A DNA stretch of 64,000 nucleotides, taken from positions 1-64,000 of the forward strand of contig JAJTWZ010000020.1 of NCBI GenBank assembly GCA_021463145.1, in the 5' to 3' direction. This DNA comes from Blastocatellia bacterium. GTDB taxonomy: Bacteria; Acidobacteriota; Blastocatellia; UBA7656; JADIYM01. The notes under the pieces are model-generated. The model searched no databases and had not been told where the DNA came from. It saw only the letters and a program-made list of their open reading frames with translations. Below, one piece after another: positions 10,741 through 20,313 of this stretch (positions are counted from its first letter, which is position 1; each line of letters opens with the position of its first letter). A program made the translations under genes and the position numbers.

Positions 10741-10860
10741 GAGGGCCTCCTCCTTTGTATGTCGGATTGACGTTCCGGGCCTGGATGAGTGGGTCGACAG
10801 TCGAACCCGGGTGACGTGGCCTCATTTGTACAACAGACGGGCCGTCACTCCAATACCAGG

Positions 10861-11910
10861 CTACCCCTGCCCTGCCGTCGTGTGCTCGGAGCGCTCGATC
10901 TGTCTCGGCGAAAGCAACTCGGTCCTGGTTTCACGCTCGGCGCCACGGACCTCGCGCAACGCGTGCACGAAAGCCGACGCCCAAACGAACGCACCAGCCA
11001 GGTAGCCTGGCGACAGCACGAGCAGCTTCAAAAACAGGACGAAGTCGTGACGCGCCAGCCACACGAGCGCGCGCGCAAGCCTCACAGGCGGCACCAGGAC
11101 GCCAAGCCAGGGATGCCGTATCAGGTAGGGCATCAGCCATCCAAGCGCCGGATACGCGCGAATGACCTCGAACGGTGGGTTCATCCTGTGTCTGGCAAGC
11201 GCCGAACTCTTGCCAAGCGTCCGCTGGTACTGGATGACCTTTCTCCATCCGACCCGGTTCTGGTGCGTCACCCTGATGCCCGGATCGAACAGAATCCGCT
11301 CCCCCGCAATCGACAGCCGCCAGTTGTAGAGCAGGTCTTCGCTTGCCCTCACGTCGTCGAAGAGCCCGAACCGTTCGAATACTTCCCGGCGGTAACAGAT
11401 GTTCGCGGTCGGAATCGTGAACACCTCGCGGCGCGGCGATGTCGGAATGAACTCACGGAACTCGAGGAGGTAGCCAATGAGGCCGCTCGCACTTCCGGGG
11501 GTACCGTCGCAGATTGCGCCTCCAACGGCGGCATACTCCCCGGTGCTGTGCGCCTCTACCACCCGTTCGAGCAAGTCGGGTGCGGCTACACAGTCCGCAT
11601 CGATCATCGCCAGCAGCCCGGCACGGGCCTCGCGGATCGCGGCGTTGCGCGCCGTTCCGGGATAGGCCCTGTGGCCGAGCCTGATGAGACGAACCTGCGG
11701 AAACTGCTTCTCCACTATCGCAGCCGTCAAGTCGGCCGAACTGTCCGCAACGATGACCTCGAAGTCGAACGGTGGACTCTGGCTGACGATAGACTCGAGG
11801 CACGCCGCGATCGTCGCCTCACCGTTGTAGACGGGAATGACCACGGAAAGGCACGGCGACCTCCCCTCTCGACCGTCGTGGCTCACGATACCCAGGATCA
11901 ACGCCTCCAA
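10861..11910 (-). CDS. Family 2 glycosyltransferase
   Basis: LSVVIPVYNGEATIAACLESI; MIDADCV; membrane-like C-terminus. Confidence 0.9.
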   Translation of the reverse strand: MEALILGIVSHDGREGRSPCLSVVIPVYNGEATIAACLESIVSQSPPFDFEVIVADSSADLTAAIVEKQFPQVRLIRLGHRAYPGTARNAAIREARAGLLAMIDADCVAAPDLLERVVEAHSTGEYAAVGGAICDGTPGSASGLIGYLLEFREFIPTSPRREVFTIPTANICYRREVFERFGLFDDVRASEDLLYNWRLSIAGERILFDPGIRVTHQNRVGWRKVIQYQRTLGKSSALARHRMNPPFEVIRAYPALGWLMPYLIRHPWLGVLVPPVRLARALVWLARHDFVLFLKLLVLSPGYLAGAFVWASAFVHALREVRGAERETRTELLSPRQIERSEHTTAGQG

Positions 11911-12207
11911 AACTCTGCGACAGACGACCTCGGGGGCAGCAAGTGCAGTCCAGCACTATAGTTGACACGCCCCGCTCCCGTCCACGTACCGCTTCGGAAT
12001 GAGTCGCGCTCCGCTCCGAATGATACCAGTGTCGCCCTGGCTGACCGGATCGCAGCAGGACTACGCGACGAACCATTCAATCGGATGGATGCGGCGGAGA
12101 AATCTTGGCGACTCCTTCCACTCGGAGCACGGCGTCACCGCCTTTTCTGCCCATTCGAGCGGCCTCGTAGCTATAATGCGCGTTTGAGTTCCGCAACTTT
12201 TCACGAC

Positions 12208-12987
12208 ATGACGACCGCCGGCCAGGTTCGATCGCTGTGGCGATACCGCGAACTGCTCCGCAATCTGGTGGTGCGCGATATCAAGGTCCGGTACAAGCGC
12301 TCCGTGCTCGGTTTCGCATGGATGCTGCTGAATCCTCTCATCTCCATGATCGTGTTCTCGATCATTTTTCGCGAAGTATTCGGGATGGAGCAGGACTATC
12401 CGCTATATGTGATCTCCGCGCTTCTTTTCTTCAATCTGTTCTCGCTCGGCAGTTCGCAGGGGCTCAACAGCATCGTCGCGTCGTCGGGCCTGATTCGGAA
12501 GGTTGCCGTGCCGAAGTCGATCTTCCCGCTTGCCTCGGTGCTGGCCAACCTCGTCAACTTCGGGCTTTCGCTCATACCACTTGCGGCAGTCATGATTTTC
12601 ACCGGAGCGAAACTCACGCCGGCGCTCCTTGTGGTACCGGTCGGAATCCTGTCGATCTCGCTGTTTACCTACGGCATTTCACTCGCACTTGCGACGGCAA
12701 ACGTCTTTTATCGAGACGTGAGGTGGTTCTACGACTCGGCGCTTCTCATCCTCTTCTACGTCACGCCCGTGATCTATCCGGCGAAGGTCGTGCCCGAGCA
12801 GTTCCGTTTCCTGCTGGCGCTCAATCCGTTGACGACCATGCTCGAGGTCTTTCGCGCCCCGATCTACGAAGGTGTCCTGCCGGCGCCAGCGGCGCTCGGC
12901 GCCTCGTTGCTGTACGGACTGGGGGCGACGATCGTTGGCTGGATGGTATTCCACCGGTACGAAGACCGGTTCATCAACTTCATCTGA
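12208..12987 (+). CDS. wzm: ABC-2 type polysaccharide/O-antigen export permease (Wzm-like)
   Basis: RELLRNLVVRDIKVRYKRSVLGFAWMLLNPL and multi-TM; internal ATG at 12208 preferred. Confidence 0.88.
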   Translation: MTTAGQVRSLWRYRELLRNLVVRDIKVRYKRSVLGFAWMLLNPLISMIVFSIIFREVFGMEQDYPLYVISALLFFNLFSLGSSQGLNSIVASSGLIRKVAVPKSIFPLASVLANLVNFGLSLIPLAAVMIFTGAKLTPALLVVPVGILSISLFTYGISLALATANVFYRDVRWFYDSALLILFYVTPVIYPAKVVPEQFRFLLALNPLTTMLEVFRAPIYEGVLPAPAALGASLLYGLGATIVGWMVFHRYEDRFINFI

Positions 12988-13000
12988 CCGGAAGCACGCG

Positions 13001-14605
13001 ATGGCCGCACCGAGCATTCCCTCAACGTCAGCCGCGCCGGGCACGCCGTCCGCAGCAGCTCAGGAGGCGGCGGCCTCTGGGGTCGCGATTCGCATCGACG
13101 ACCTGTCGGTCCGCCTGTCGCTTCAGAAGGAGGTCGTTCTCTCGTTGCGAGAGACGGCCATCCGATGGATCCAGCGCCGTCCCGTCGAGGTAGAGGAGTT
13201 CTGGCCGGTCCGCAACGTGAGTTTCGACGTCCAGCGCGGCGAGGCATTCGGCATCGTGGGCCGCAACGGCGCCGGCAAGTCGACAGTGCTGAAGGTCATC
13301 GCCGGCGTGCTGTCGCCGACGCTCGGAACGGTCGACGTGCGTGGACGCATCGCGCCGCTACTCGAGCTCGGCGCCGGGTTCGACTCCGAGATGACGGGCC
13401 GGGAGAATATCTACCTCTACGGCTCGCTGCTCGGGTTCCCGAGGCAGAAGCTCGACGAGCGGTTCTCCCACATCGTCGAGTTTGCCGAGTTGGAACATTT
13501 CATAGACGTGCCGCTCAAGAACTACTCGTCGGGAATGGCGTCGCGGCTCGGGTTCGCAGTCGCGACGGACGTGGACCCCGACATCCTCATCGTGGACGAA
13601 GCGCTCACGGTTGGCGACGCGCGCTTTCAGTTGAAATGCATGGAACGGATCGAGCTGTTCCGCCAGCGTGGCGTGACGATACTCTTCGTTTCTCACAATC
13701 CAGACCAGGTTAGACGGCTGTGTTCCCGCGCCTTGTGGCTCGACAATGGCGTCGTCCGGCTGCTCGGCGGCGTCGATGAAGTCGTGGACGGCTACACGGC
13801 GGTGGAGTACGAACTCCCCAGGCGCAGGACGGCCTGGACCAAGCCCGATCTTCCGTCGTTCGTCGAAGAGTCGGGCTCTGCCGGGAAACAGTCGGCGGTT
13901 TCGGTCGCGTACCGGTCGCCGAACGAGAATCGGCAAACCCCGCCGGTGCACGGCGAGTACGACTTCATCGACTTTACGCTCGTGGACGCAAGGTCGATGG
14001 AATTCTGCCGTGAAGCGTTCGGGGGCCGGGGACTGTCGGTTTCGAACAACATCGCGGTAGCCGAGCGAGTCCGGGCTGCGGGCGGCGATGCAGTGACGGC
14101 TGACCTCTCCGTCATCGATTTCCCCGACGACTCGTTCTCGTTCGTTTCGCTGATGGACTCGATTCACTTGCTGCCGGGACTCGAAGCCATCTCCCACGTG
14201 CTGGCGAGCTCCGCTCGCTGGGCGCGCGACTTCATATTCGTCCGGATGCCGAGCTACGAGGATGAAGAATATCTTCGAGCGTTGGGCCTCAAGCACTATT
14301 GGCACGACTGGTCGTGGTATCCGACGCACCCGCGCGTGGACCAGATCTCCAGCATCCTTCAATCTCTCGGTCTGGAGCAGTACCACGTGTCTCACCGCAG
14401 TCCGGCGCTTTCGAGCGACGCGGCTTCCATCCTTCCGCTTGCCGCTCCGCCTGACCAGGGCGTTTACGACGCAGAAATTCACGGTCCGAAGCTGTCGATC
14501 GAGTTTCCGCGGCCGATTTACGGCCAGATCGACGTTTTCATTGCCCTGCGTCGCTTCGAGACCGCCCAATGGCATGACATCATCACGAAAGGCACGCAGT
14601 CCTGA
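13001..14605 (+). CDS. wzt: ABC transporter ATPase (Wzt-like) with C-terminal methyltransferase-fold domain of degenerate motif I
   Basis: Walker A GRNGAGKST; LKNYSSGMASRLGFAVATDVDPDILIVDEAL; C-terminal ~220 aa aligns with the N-terminus of the 20253-21746 protein. Confidence 0.88.
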   Translation: MAAPSIPSTSAAPGTPSAAAQEAAASGVAIRIDDLSVRLSLQKEVVLSLRETAIRWIQRRPVEVEEFWPVRNVSFDVQRGEAFGIVGRNGAGKSTVLKVIAGVLSPTLGTVDVRGRIAPLLELGAGFDSEMTGRENIYLYGSLLGFPRQKLDERFSHIVEFAELEHFIDVPLKNYSSGMASRLGFAVATDVDPDILIVDEALTVGDARFQLKCMERIELFRQRGVTILFVSHNPDQVRRLCSRALWLDNGVVRLLGGVDEVVDGYTAVEYELPRRRTAWTKPDLPSFVEESGSAGKQSAVSVAYRSPNENRQTPPVHGEYDFIDFTLVDARSMEFCREAFGGRGLSVSNNIAVAERVRAAGGDAVTADLSVIDFPDDSFSFVSLMDSIHLLPGLEAISHVLASSARWARDFIFVRMPSYEDEEYLRALGLKHYWHDWSWYPTHPRVDQISSILQSLGLEQYHVSHRSPALSSDAASILPLAAPPDQGVYDAEIHGPKLSIEFPRPIYGQIDVFIALRRFETAQWHDIITKGTQS

Positions 14606-14631
14606 GTTACTGGTAGTCCGAGAGGATTCCG

Positions 14632-16092
14632 ATGGATCAGACGAAGCCCTCTGCCGACAACGCACCGCCAGCCCCGACGCCTTCGCGCAGCGAAGCGTTG
14701 TTCGAGCGGTCAATTGCGCCGCCAGTGGCGGCCTCGAGGGCCAATCCTCTCTCGGCGTGGCGGCTTCACGCGCGATTCGGCCCCGTAGTTGCCGCTCTCG
14801 AACGATTGCTGCGTCACGGCCGTCAGGCTTCGGCATCGCGCGTGCTCGCCCTCGGCCGTCGAAGCCCGGCCCTGGAGTCGCTGCTTCAACAATCGTTGTC
14901 AGCCAGTGCGGCCGGGCCTGCGCCGGCAGTCGAGCTCAATTGGATTGACGGGTCCTTGTCATTGCCATTGCCATACGAGGATGCGGCGTTCGACGCTGTC
15001 GTTGCGATAGATGCGCTTCCACTCGTCCCACCGTCGGCGCGCGAGCGCACCGTGCTCGAGCTTGGACGGGTCGCACGCCTGGGCGTCGTGCTGTCCTCGC
15101 CGTTCGACGGGCCGAATGTCGTTGCCGCCGAGCGCGCCGTCAATGGGCTGCATCGCTCTTCGCGCGGAGTGGATCATCCGGAGATTGGCCGGCACCTGGA
15201 GTACGGACTGCCCGATCTGGCGCTTACGTGCAGCTGGCTCGAACGCGTGTTCGCCCACGTGGCCACGATGCCGGTGGAGCACTTGCACGTGTGGCAGTCC
15301 ATGGCGTCGCTCGAACTCTTCGAACATTCCGAACCCACTGCCGCGGACGCAGCAGACGCGACATTCTTTCCGATCTCCGTTGGCGTCGGGGAGGGCGATC
15401 CCGCGTACCGGACGCTCGCCGTTGCCTCGAACCGGCCGTATGCGGTCGAGTTCCGTCCGCCGGGCGCCGGAAACGCCGAGTTCACCGCCCTCGCAATGCA
15501 TGTCGCGCTGGAAGGCGCAGCGCAGCGCCAGAGCCTTGACCGGCTCTTCCTCGCCGTTACGGCGGATCGGGAACGGGAGCGGCAAGAGTTCAGCGAGACA
15601 GTCGCCAGCCTGGCTGCCGAATTGCACGAGCGTGAGGCCATTGGCGAGAAGCTGCAGAGGGACCTTCGCGAGCGCGACCTGACCGTTGACCACCTGCAAG
15701 CGACGGTTGCCGAGCTTGAGCAGCGGATCGAGCTGACGGACGACCACGTCGAGAATCTGGAGGCCGCGATCGAGGCGACGCGCCTGCACGCCCGCAATCT
15801 CGATGCAATGCGCGATGAACAGCGGGCTCGAGCCGACGATCTCCAGGTCACCGTCGACGGCATGCACGATTCGGCAACCACATCGGCGCAACACATCGAA
15901 AATCTCGAGCAACTGGTCGCCACGCTGAGGGCGGAACTTTCCGAAGCAAGCGATCGGTGCCTCGAGGCCGACGCCCGGGCGTCGCAGGCGGTACAGAAGT
16001 TGGATGAGGTGTTCTCCAGCCGCGGCGGACGAGCGCTCGGTGGCTACGTTCGGATGAAACGGAGGCTGCTGGGGAAGGGCAAGGGGGAGTAA
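14632..16092 (+). CDS. Methyltransferase-like (motif I-degenerate) domain plus long coiled coil with basic C-terminus
   Basis: RVLALGRRSPAL; LPLPYEDAAFDAVVAIDALPLVPPSARERTVLELGRVAR; C-terminal ~160-aa heptad-rich region ending GGYVRMKRRLLGKGKGE. Confidence 0.72.
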   Translation: MDQTKPSADNAPPAPTPSRSEALFERSIAPPVAASRANPLSAWRLHARFGPVVAALERLLRHGRQASASRVLALGRRSPALESLLQQSLSASAAGPAPAVELNWIDGSLSLPLPYEDAAFDAVVAIDALPLVPPSARERTVLELGRVARLGVVLSSPFDGPNVVAAERAVNGLHRSSRGVDHPEIGRHLEYGLPDLALTCSWLERVFAHVATMPVEHLHVWQSMASLELFEHSEPTAADAADATFFPISVGVGEGDPAYRTLAVASNRPYAVEFRPPGAGNAEFTALAMHVALEGAAQRQSLDRLFLAVTADRERERQEFSETVASLAAELHEREAIGEKLQRDLRERDLTVDHLQATVAELEQRIELTDDHVENLEAAIEATRLHARNLDAMRDEQRARADDLQVTVDGMHDSATTSAQHIENLEQLVATLRAELSEASDRCLEADARASQAVQKLDEVFSSRGGRALGGYVRMKRRLLGKGKGE

Positions 16093-16245
16093 GGTGAGGC
16101 GCCCTTCCCCCCCCGAGCGCGGCAGGTTCGTCCCAGGCGGGAGGACGGCTCTCCCGAGCATCGATGCACTCCCTGGTCAAGGAGTCCCGATTCCCGGAGG
16201 GACGCACGTAATTCCCGGTGTCGCGAGAGGGAGAGGTCAGTCTGT

Positions 16246-19200
16246 ATGTGCGGGATAGCCGGCATCCTACTGAGCGACACAACCTCGCCGAATGCTCAGA
16301 GCCGGTTTGCGCGTCTCGACGCGATGGTCGAAGCCCTCGTCCGCAACGATCGAACAGCTCGACGCAGACTATCGGGAGAGAGAATCGCAATCGGCGAGTG
16401 CGGGCCGGCAATCGGCGGCCTGCCCGAATCCCGCCAGCTCGTTTCGAACGAGGATGGCACTATCTGGCTGGCGTTTGACGGCGAGTGCTTCAACGGGCGG
16501 GAACTGCGTGACGCCCTGATGGGCTCCGGTCATCGATTTGCGACCGGTCACGCCGCCGAGGCCGTCGTCCACGGATACGAGGAGTGGGGCATTCGAGGCG
16601 TCGCCGAGCGACTTGTTGGAGCCGCGGCCTTCTGCCTCTGGGACGCGAGAGCGGGAAAGGCATTCCTCGTTCGCGACCGGCTCGGGGTCAAGCCGCTCTA
16701 CTTCACGGCACGAGCTCCCGCACTGGCTTTTTCTACCGGACTACGGTCACTGGCGCGCTCCGGCCTTCTCTTGCCCAAACTGGACGAAGAGGCCCTGTGG
16801 GCACACCTCTACTGTGGGTTTACGCCTCTATCGAGAACGCTGGTCGCGGGCGCACAGCGCTTGCCAGCAGCGCACATTCTCGAATGGTCAGCCGAGTCTG
16901 GCGCGACGAGCGTCTCGCGCTACTGGGACTTCCCATTTGAGGACGAGGATTGCCGTCTGACGATGGCCAGCGCGGCGGGCGAAGTGAGGGACCTGCTCGA
17001 CGACGCCGTCCTCGGGCAGACGGGCGACGGCCCGGCCGGATGTTGGCTCACCGGAGAACTCGATTCGTCGGCAGTAGCGGCGTTTGCGGCGCGGCACTCG
17101 AATCGCTCGATCCGGGCGTTCTCGCCTCTGCTTCCAGGTATCGGCGAGACAGCATTGAACGCCGCTCGCCGTGTTGCGAAGCACATCGGCGCCGAACATA
17201 CGACCGCTCAGTTCGACGAGGCTGCTTACATCGCCGGGTTCGACCAGACGCTCGGCAGCACCGATGAGCCGGCTTCTGACGATTCGGCGCCGGTCGCGGG
17301 ACTGCTCTCGGAGTTTGCAGCAACCGGTGTTGGGATAGTACTCACTGGCTTCGGCGCGGATGAGCTCTTTGGCGGCCGTAAGTCTCATCGCCGTTTCGTG
17401 TTCGGCGAGCCCACGCTGCCAGCGGGCGCCCGATCCGAGCGACGCCGCAGCTTGTCCAACTTGCGAGAAGCTCTGGCCGTCCGGGCCGGAATCCACGCGC
17501 CGGCTCCGGTCCTGGACCTGACAAGCCCGCACAGCGGAATCCCGTATTCAATACAGCCCGAGTTCCTGTGGTGCCTGTTGAATCCGGACCGTCGTCCGTC
17601 GCTCGAAGTGTTCCGCGGATCTCTCGAGCGGATCGAAGGAGACATCGATGCTGGCCCTCCGGGCTCGCTGCGTCGGGCAATGGCCATCGATATCCAATTG
17701 CGGCTCGGCCAGGGAAACCTGATGACGGCCGGTGCGGAGGCGAGGTCCGCAGGCATCGATTTGAGGGCGCCATTTCTCGACCACCGCTTAGTGGAATATG
17801 CCTTCCGGCTGCCGGACCGGTTCAAGGTTGAACGCGATCAGGGCAACCTGGTGCTGCGCGAAGCCTTGCGCGGACTGTTGCCCGACGACGTCGTCGATGA
17901 CCGCTCGCGCGGTCCGCGTCTGCCGCTGGCGTCGTGGTTCCGCGGTCCGTTGCGTGACTACATTCGTGAAGCGCTGCTCGACTCCCACCTGGTCGACGAT
18001 GGAATGTTCACGAGGCAGATGCTGGAGGCGATACTCGTTGCGCATTTCGACCTGGACGTCGACATGTCGCGAACGATCGGATCGCTCGTGCGCATAGACC
18101 GATGGTGGCGGGCAGTTCGGGACGAGATCGTCGCGGCGCTGCCGCCCGACGGGGCAATTCCAGCCGGACCTCGCACCAGTGAGCCGACGGTCGACATCCT
18201 GATTCCGGTCTACGAGAACTTCAATCTGGTCCGCGACTGCGTCCGGTCGATTCGGGCATTCACCAGAATGCCGTTTCGCGCGATTCTGCTCGACGACAGG
18301 TCAAGCGATGCGACGCAGGAGAAGCTGCGACGGCTGGTGGCCGACGACTCGCGCTTCGAGCTCGTCTGCAACGAGGAAAACCTCGGATTTCTGGCCAACT
18401 GCAACCTTGGTTTCGAGCGTTGCTCCGCCGACTACATTGTCCTGCTCAACTCGGACACCGTAGTTGCCCCTGGGTGGCTGGAGCGCATGGTTGCCTGTGC
18501 CGAGAGCGATCCGGCGATCGCGATCGTAAATCCGCTCACGAACGAATCGGGCAACACCTCCGTCCGATTCGCGCCAGGGCTGAACCTGCTGACGATGGCG
18601 AAGGCGATTGCGGAGTCGTCTCCGCGCGATTACCCGGATCTCACAACGGCCGTCGGGATGTGCATGCTCGTGCGACGCTCGGCCACGCAGTTGCTCGGTA
18701 CGTTCGATCCGGCGTACCTGAATGCGTACTGCGAAGAGTCGGACCTCTGCATGCGATTCACAGAAGCAGGGCTGCGCGTGGTCGCCGCCGACGATGCCTT
18801 CATCTATCACAAGGGTTGGGCTTCGTACGACGAGCTGAAGAAGAAGCGCTACTACGAGCACAACCGGGCGATCTTCGACGCTCGCTGGTCGGTTCCGTAC
18901 GATCGCGATTGGGGGAGATATGCCCGGCGCGATCCACTCCAGCCTACGCGCGACCGGTTGTTGCGCTTTTCGATCGGTCGAGAAGATGCCGACAACCTCG
19001 ATCTGATCGATGCCCGATCGTCTCGGCTCTCGACAAGCGCGACCCTGCACGCCGTCGGCGATGGCAAGCGTGCGTCGTCGGCTGCGGTTCTGCTTCCCGG
19101 GCGATCGCCAATCGGCGGAAAGCCGGAATACGACTCGTTCCTGCAGAACCGCGCGGCCAATCCGCTCATGCGATTCGACGAGCGACGGCTGGCCTTACCG

Positions 19201-20313
19201 ACCTCAGCAACGATTCGGTCCCTGCCTTCGCTCGACCGCAACCGGCTGAGGATCACGTTTCTGGTTGCCAGTCTCCATCTTTCCGGAGGTGTCATCCAGA
19301 TCGTGCAACTGGCGCGAGAGATGCTGCTGGCCGGTCACGACGTCCGGATCGTCACCGAGTCGCCAGAGGACACTCCCGAAAAGCAGAACCTGTGGTTGCA
19401 GCCCCTCGTCTACAGGAACCGCCGCCACCTCATCGAGAACTTTCCCGAGAGCGACGTGGTCGTCGCCACCTTCTGGGTCACGGCTCATCGATATCTGCGC
19501 GAGTTGCGTGAGCGATACGACTTCGTTTCCGCATACTACATCCAGGACTACGAGGCGTGGTTCTACCCGGAGTCGGACTGGCTCAATCGAAACAACGTCA
19601 TCCATTCGTATTCGCGAGCCGAACACCACATCGTGATGTCGAGATGGCTGGCGAACCTCGTCGACGCGCACGGCCCACGCTGCGAGATTGTCTCGCTGGG
19701 ACTGGATCTGGGCGTCTTTTATCGGAGGGATACTCAACCGGCAACGCATCCGCGGGTGCTTTCGGTAGCCGCCATCGGGCCGGAAGTAGCCCGCCGTGGC
19801 TTTCCGGACACCGTCGAGGCTTTCCGGCGCGTGAAGGAGGCCCGGCCCGATGTCGAAATCGTTCTTTACGGGACGGAGCGTGAGCAGCTGCCCGGCCTGC
19901 CGTTCGAGGTGACTTGCGCCGGCCGCATCTACGATCAGAACAAGGTCGCGGAACTGATGTCGTCAGTGGATGTCGTGCTGGATGCTTCGCTCTGGCAGGG
20001 CTTCGGCCGGCCGGGACTCGAGGCGATGGCCTGTGGCGCCGTCCCGGTCCTCACGAATTTCGGCGGATTGAACGAGTATGCCGTCGACGGCGTAAATTCG
20101 CTGCTCGTGCCGCCAGGCGATCCCGCCGCCGCTGCAACGGCAATTCTCGACCTGCTCGGCGATCCAACTCGATACGCCAGGATGCGGAACGAAGGACTGG
20201 CAACCGCTCCCAGATTCGCCCACACCCTGGAAGCGGAGCGTCATCTCGAACTCTACGAGCGATGGGTATCCGAGAAGTTCCCGCAGAGAGGACGCGAGTT
20301 GTCGATGCGATAG
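16246..20313 (+). CDS. Three-domain fusion: AsnB-type glutamine amidotransferase / GT2 / GT4
   Basis: N-terminal MCGIAGIL (class II GATase Cys2); WLTGELDSSAVAAFA PP-loop-like; PTVDILIPVYENFNLVRDCVRSI (GT2); LRITFLVASLHLSGGVIQIVQLAREML and GFGRPGLEAMACGAVPV (GT4). Confidence 0.9.
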   Translation: MCGIAGILLSDTTSPNAQSRFARLDAMVEALVRNDRTARRRLSGERIAIGECGPAIGGLPESRQLVSNEDGTIWLAFDGECFNGRELRDALMGSGHRFATGHAAEAVVHGYEEWGIRGVAERLVGAAAFCLWDARAGKAFLVRDRLGVKPLYFTARAPALAFSTGLRSLARSGLLLPKLDEEALWAHLYCGFTPLSRTLVAGAQRLPAAHILEWSAESGATSVSRYWDFPFEDEDCRLTMASAAGEVRDLLDDAVLGQTGDGPAGCWLTGELDSSAVAAFAARHSNRSIRAFSPLLPGIGETALNAARRVAKHIGAEHTTAQFDEAAYIAGFDQTLGSTDEPASDDSAPVAGLLSEFAATGVGIVLTGFGADELFGGRKSHRRFVFGEPTLPAGARSERRRSLSNLREALAVRAGIHAPAPVLDLTSPHSGIPYSIQPEFLWCLLNPDRRPSLEVFRGSLERIEGDIDAGPPGSLRRAMAIDIQLRLGQGNLMTAGAEARSAGIDLRAPFLDHRLVEYAFRLPDRFKVERDQGNLVLREALRGLLPDDVVDDRSRGPRLPLASWFRGPLRDYIREALLDSHLVDDGMFTRQMLEAILVAHFDLDVDMSRTIGSLVRIDRWWRAVRDEIVAALPPDGAIPAGPRTSEPTVDILIPVYENFNLVRDCVRSIRAFTRMPFRAILLDDRSSDATQEKLRRLVADDSRFELVCNEENLGFLANCNLGFERCSADYIVLLNSDTVVAPGWLERMVACAESDPAIAIVNPLTNESGNTSVRFAPGLNLLTMAKAIAESSPRDYPDLTTAVGMCMLVRRSATQLLGTFDPAYLNAYCEESDLCMRFTEAGLRVVAADDAFIYHKGWASYDELKKKRYYEHNRAIFDARWSVPYDRDWGRYARRDPLQPTRDRLLRFSIGREDADNLDLIDARSSRLSTSATLHAVGDGKRASSAAVLLPGRSPIGGKPEYDSFLQNRAANPLMRFDERRLALPTSATIRSLPSLDRNRLRITFLVASLHLSGGVIQIVQLAREMLLAGHDVRIVTESPEDTPEKQNLWLQPLVYRNRRHLIENFPESDVVVATFWVTAHRYLRELRERYDFVSAYYIQDYEAWFYPESDWLNRNNVIHSYSRAEHHIVMSRWLANLVDAHGPRCEIVSLGLDLGVFYRRDTQPATHPRVLSVAAIGPEVARRGFPDTVEAFRRVKEARPDVEIVLYGTEREQLPGLPFEVTCAGRIYDQNKVAELMSSVDVVLDASLWQGFGRPGLEAMACGAVPVLTNFGGLNEYAVDGVNSLLVPPGDPAAAATAILDLLGDPTRYARMRNEGLATAPRFAHTLEAERHLELYERWVSEKFPQRGRELSMR

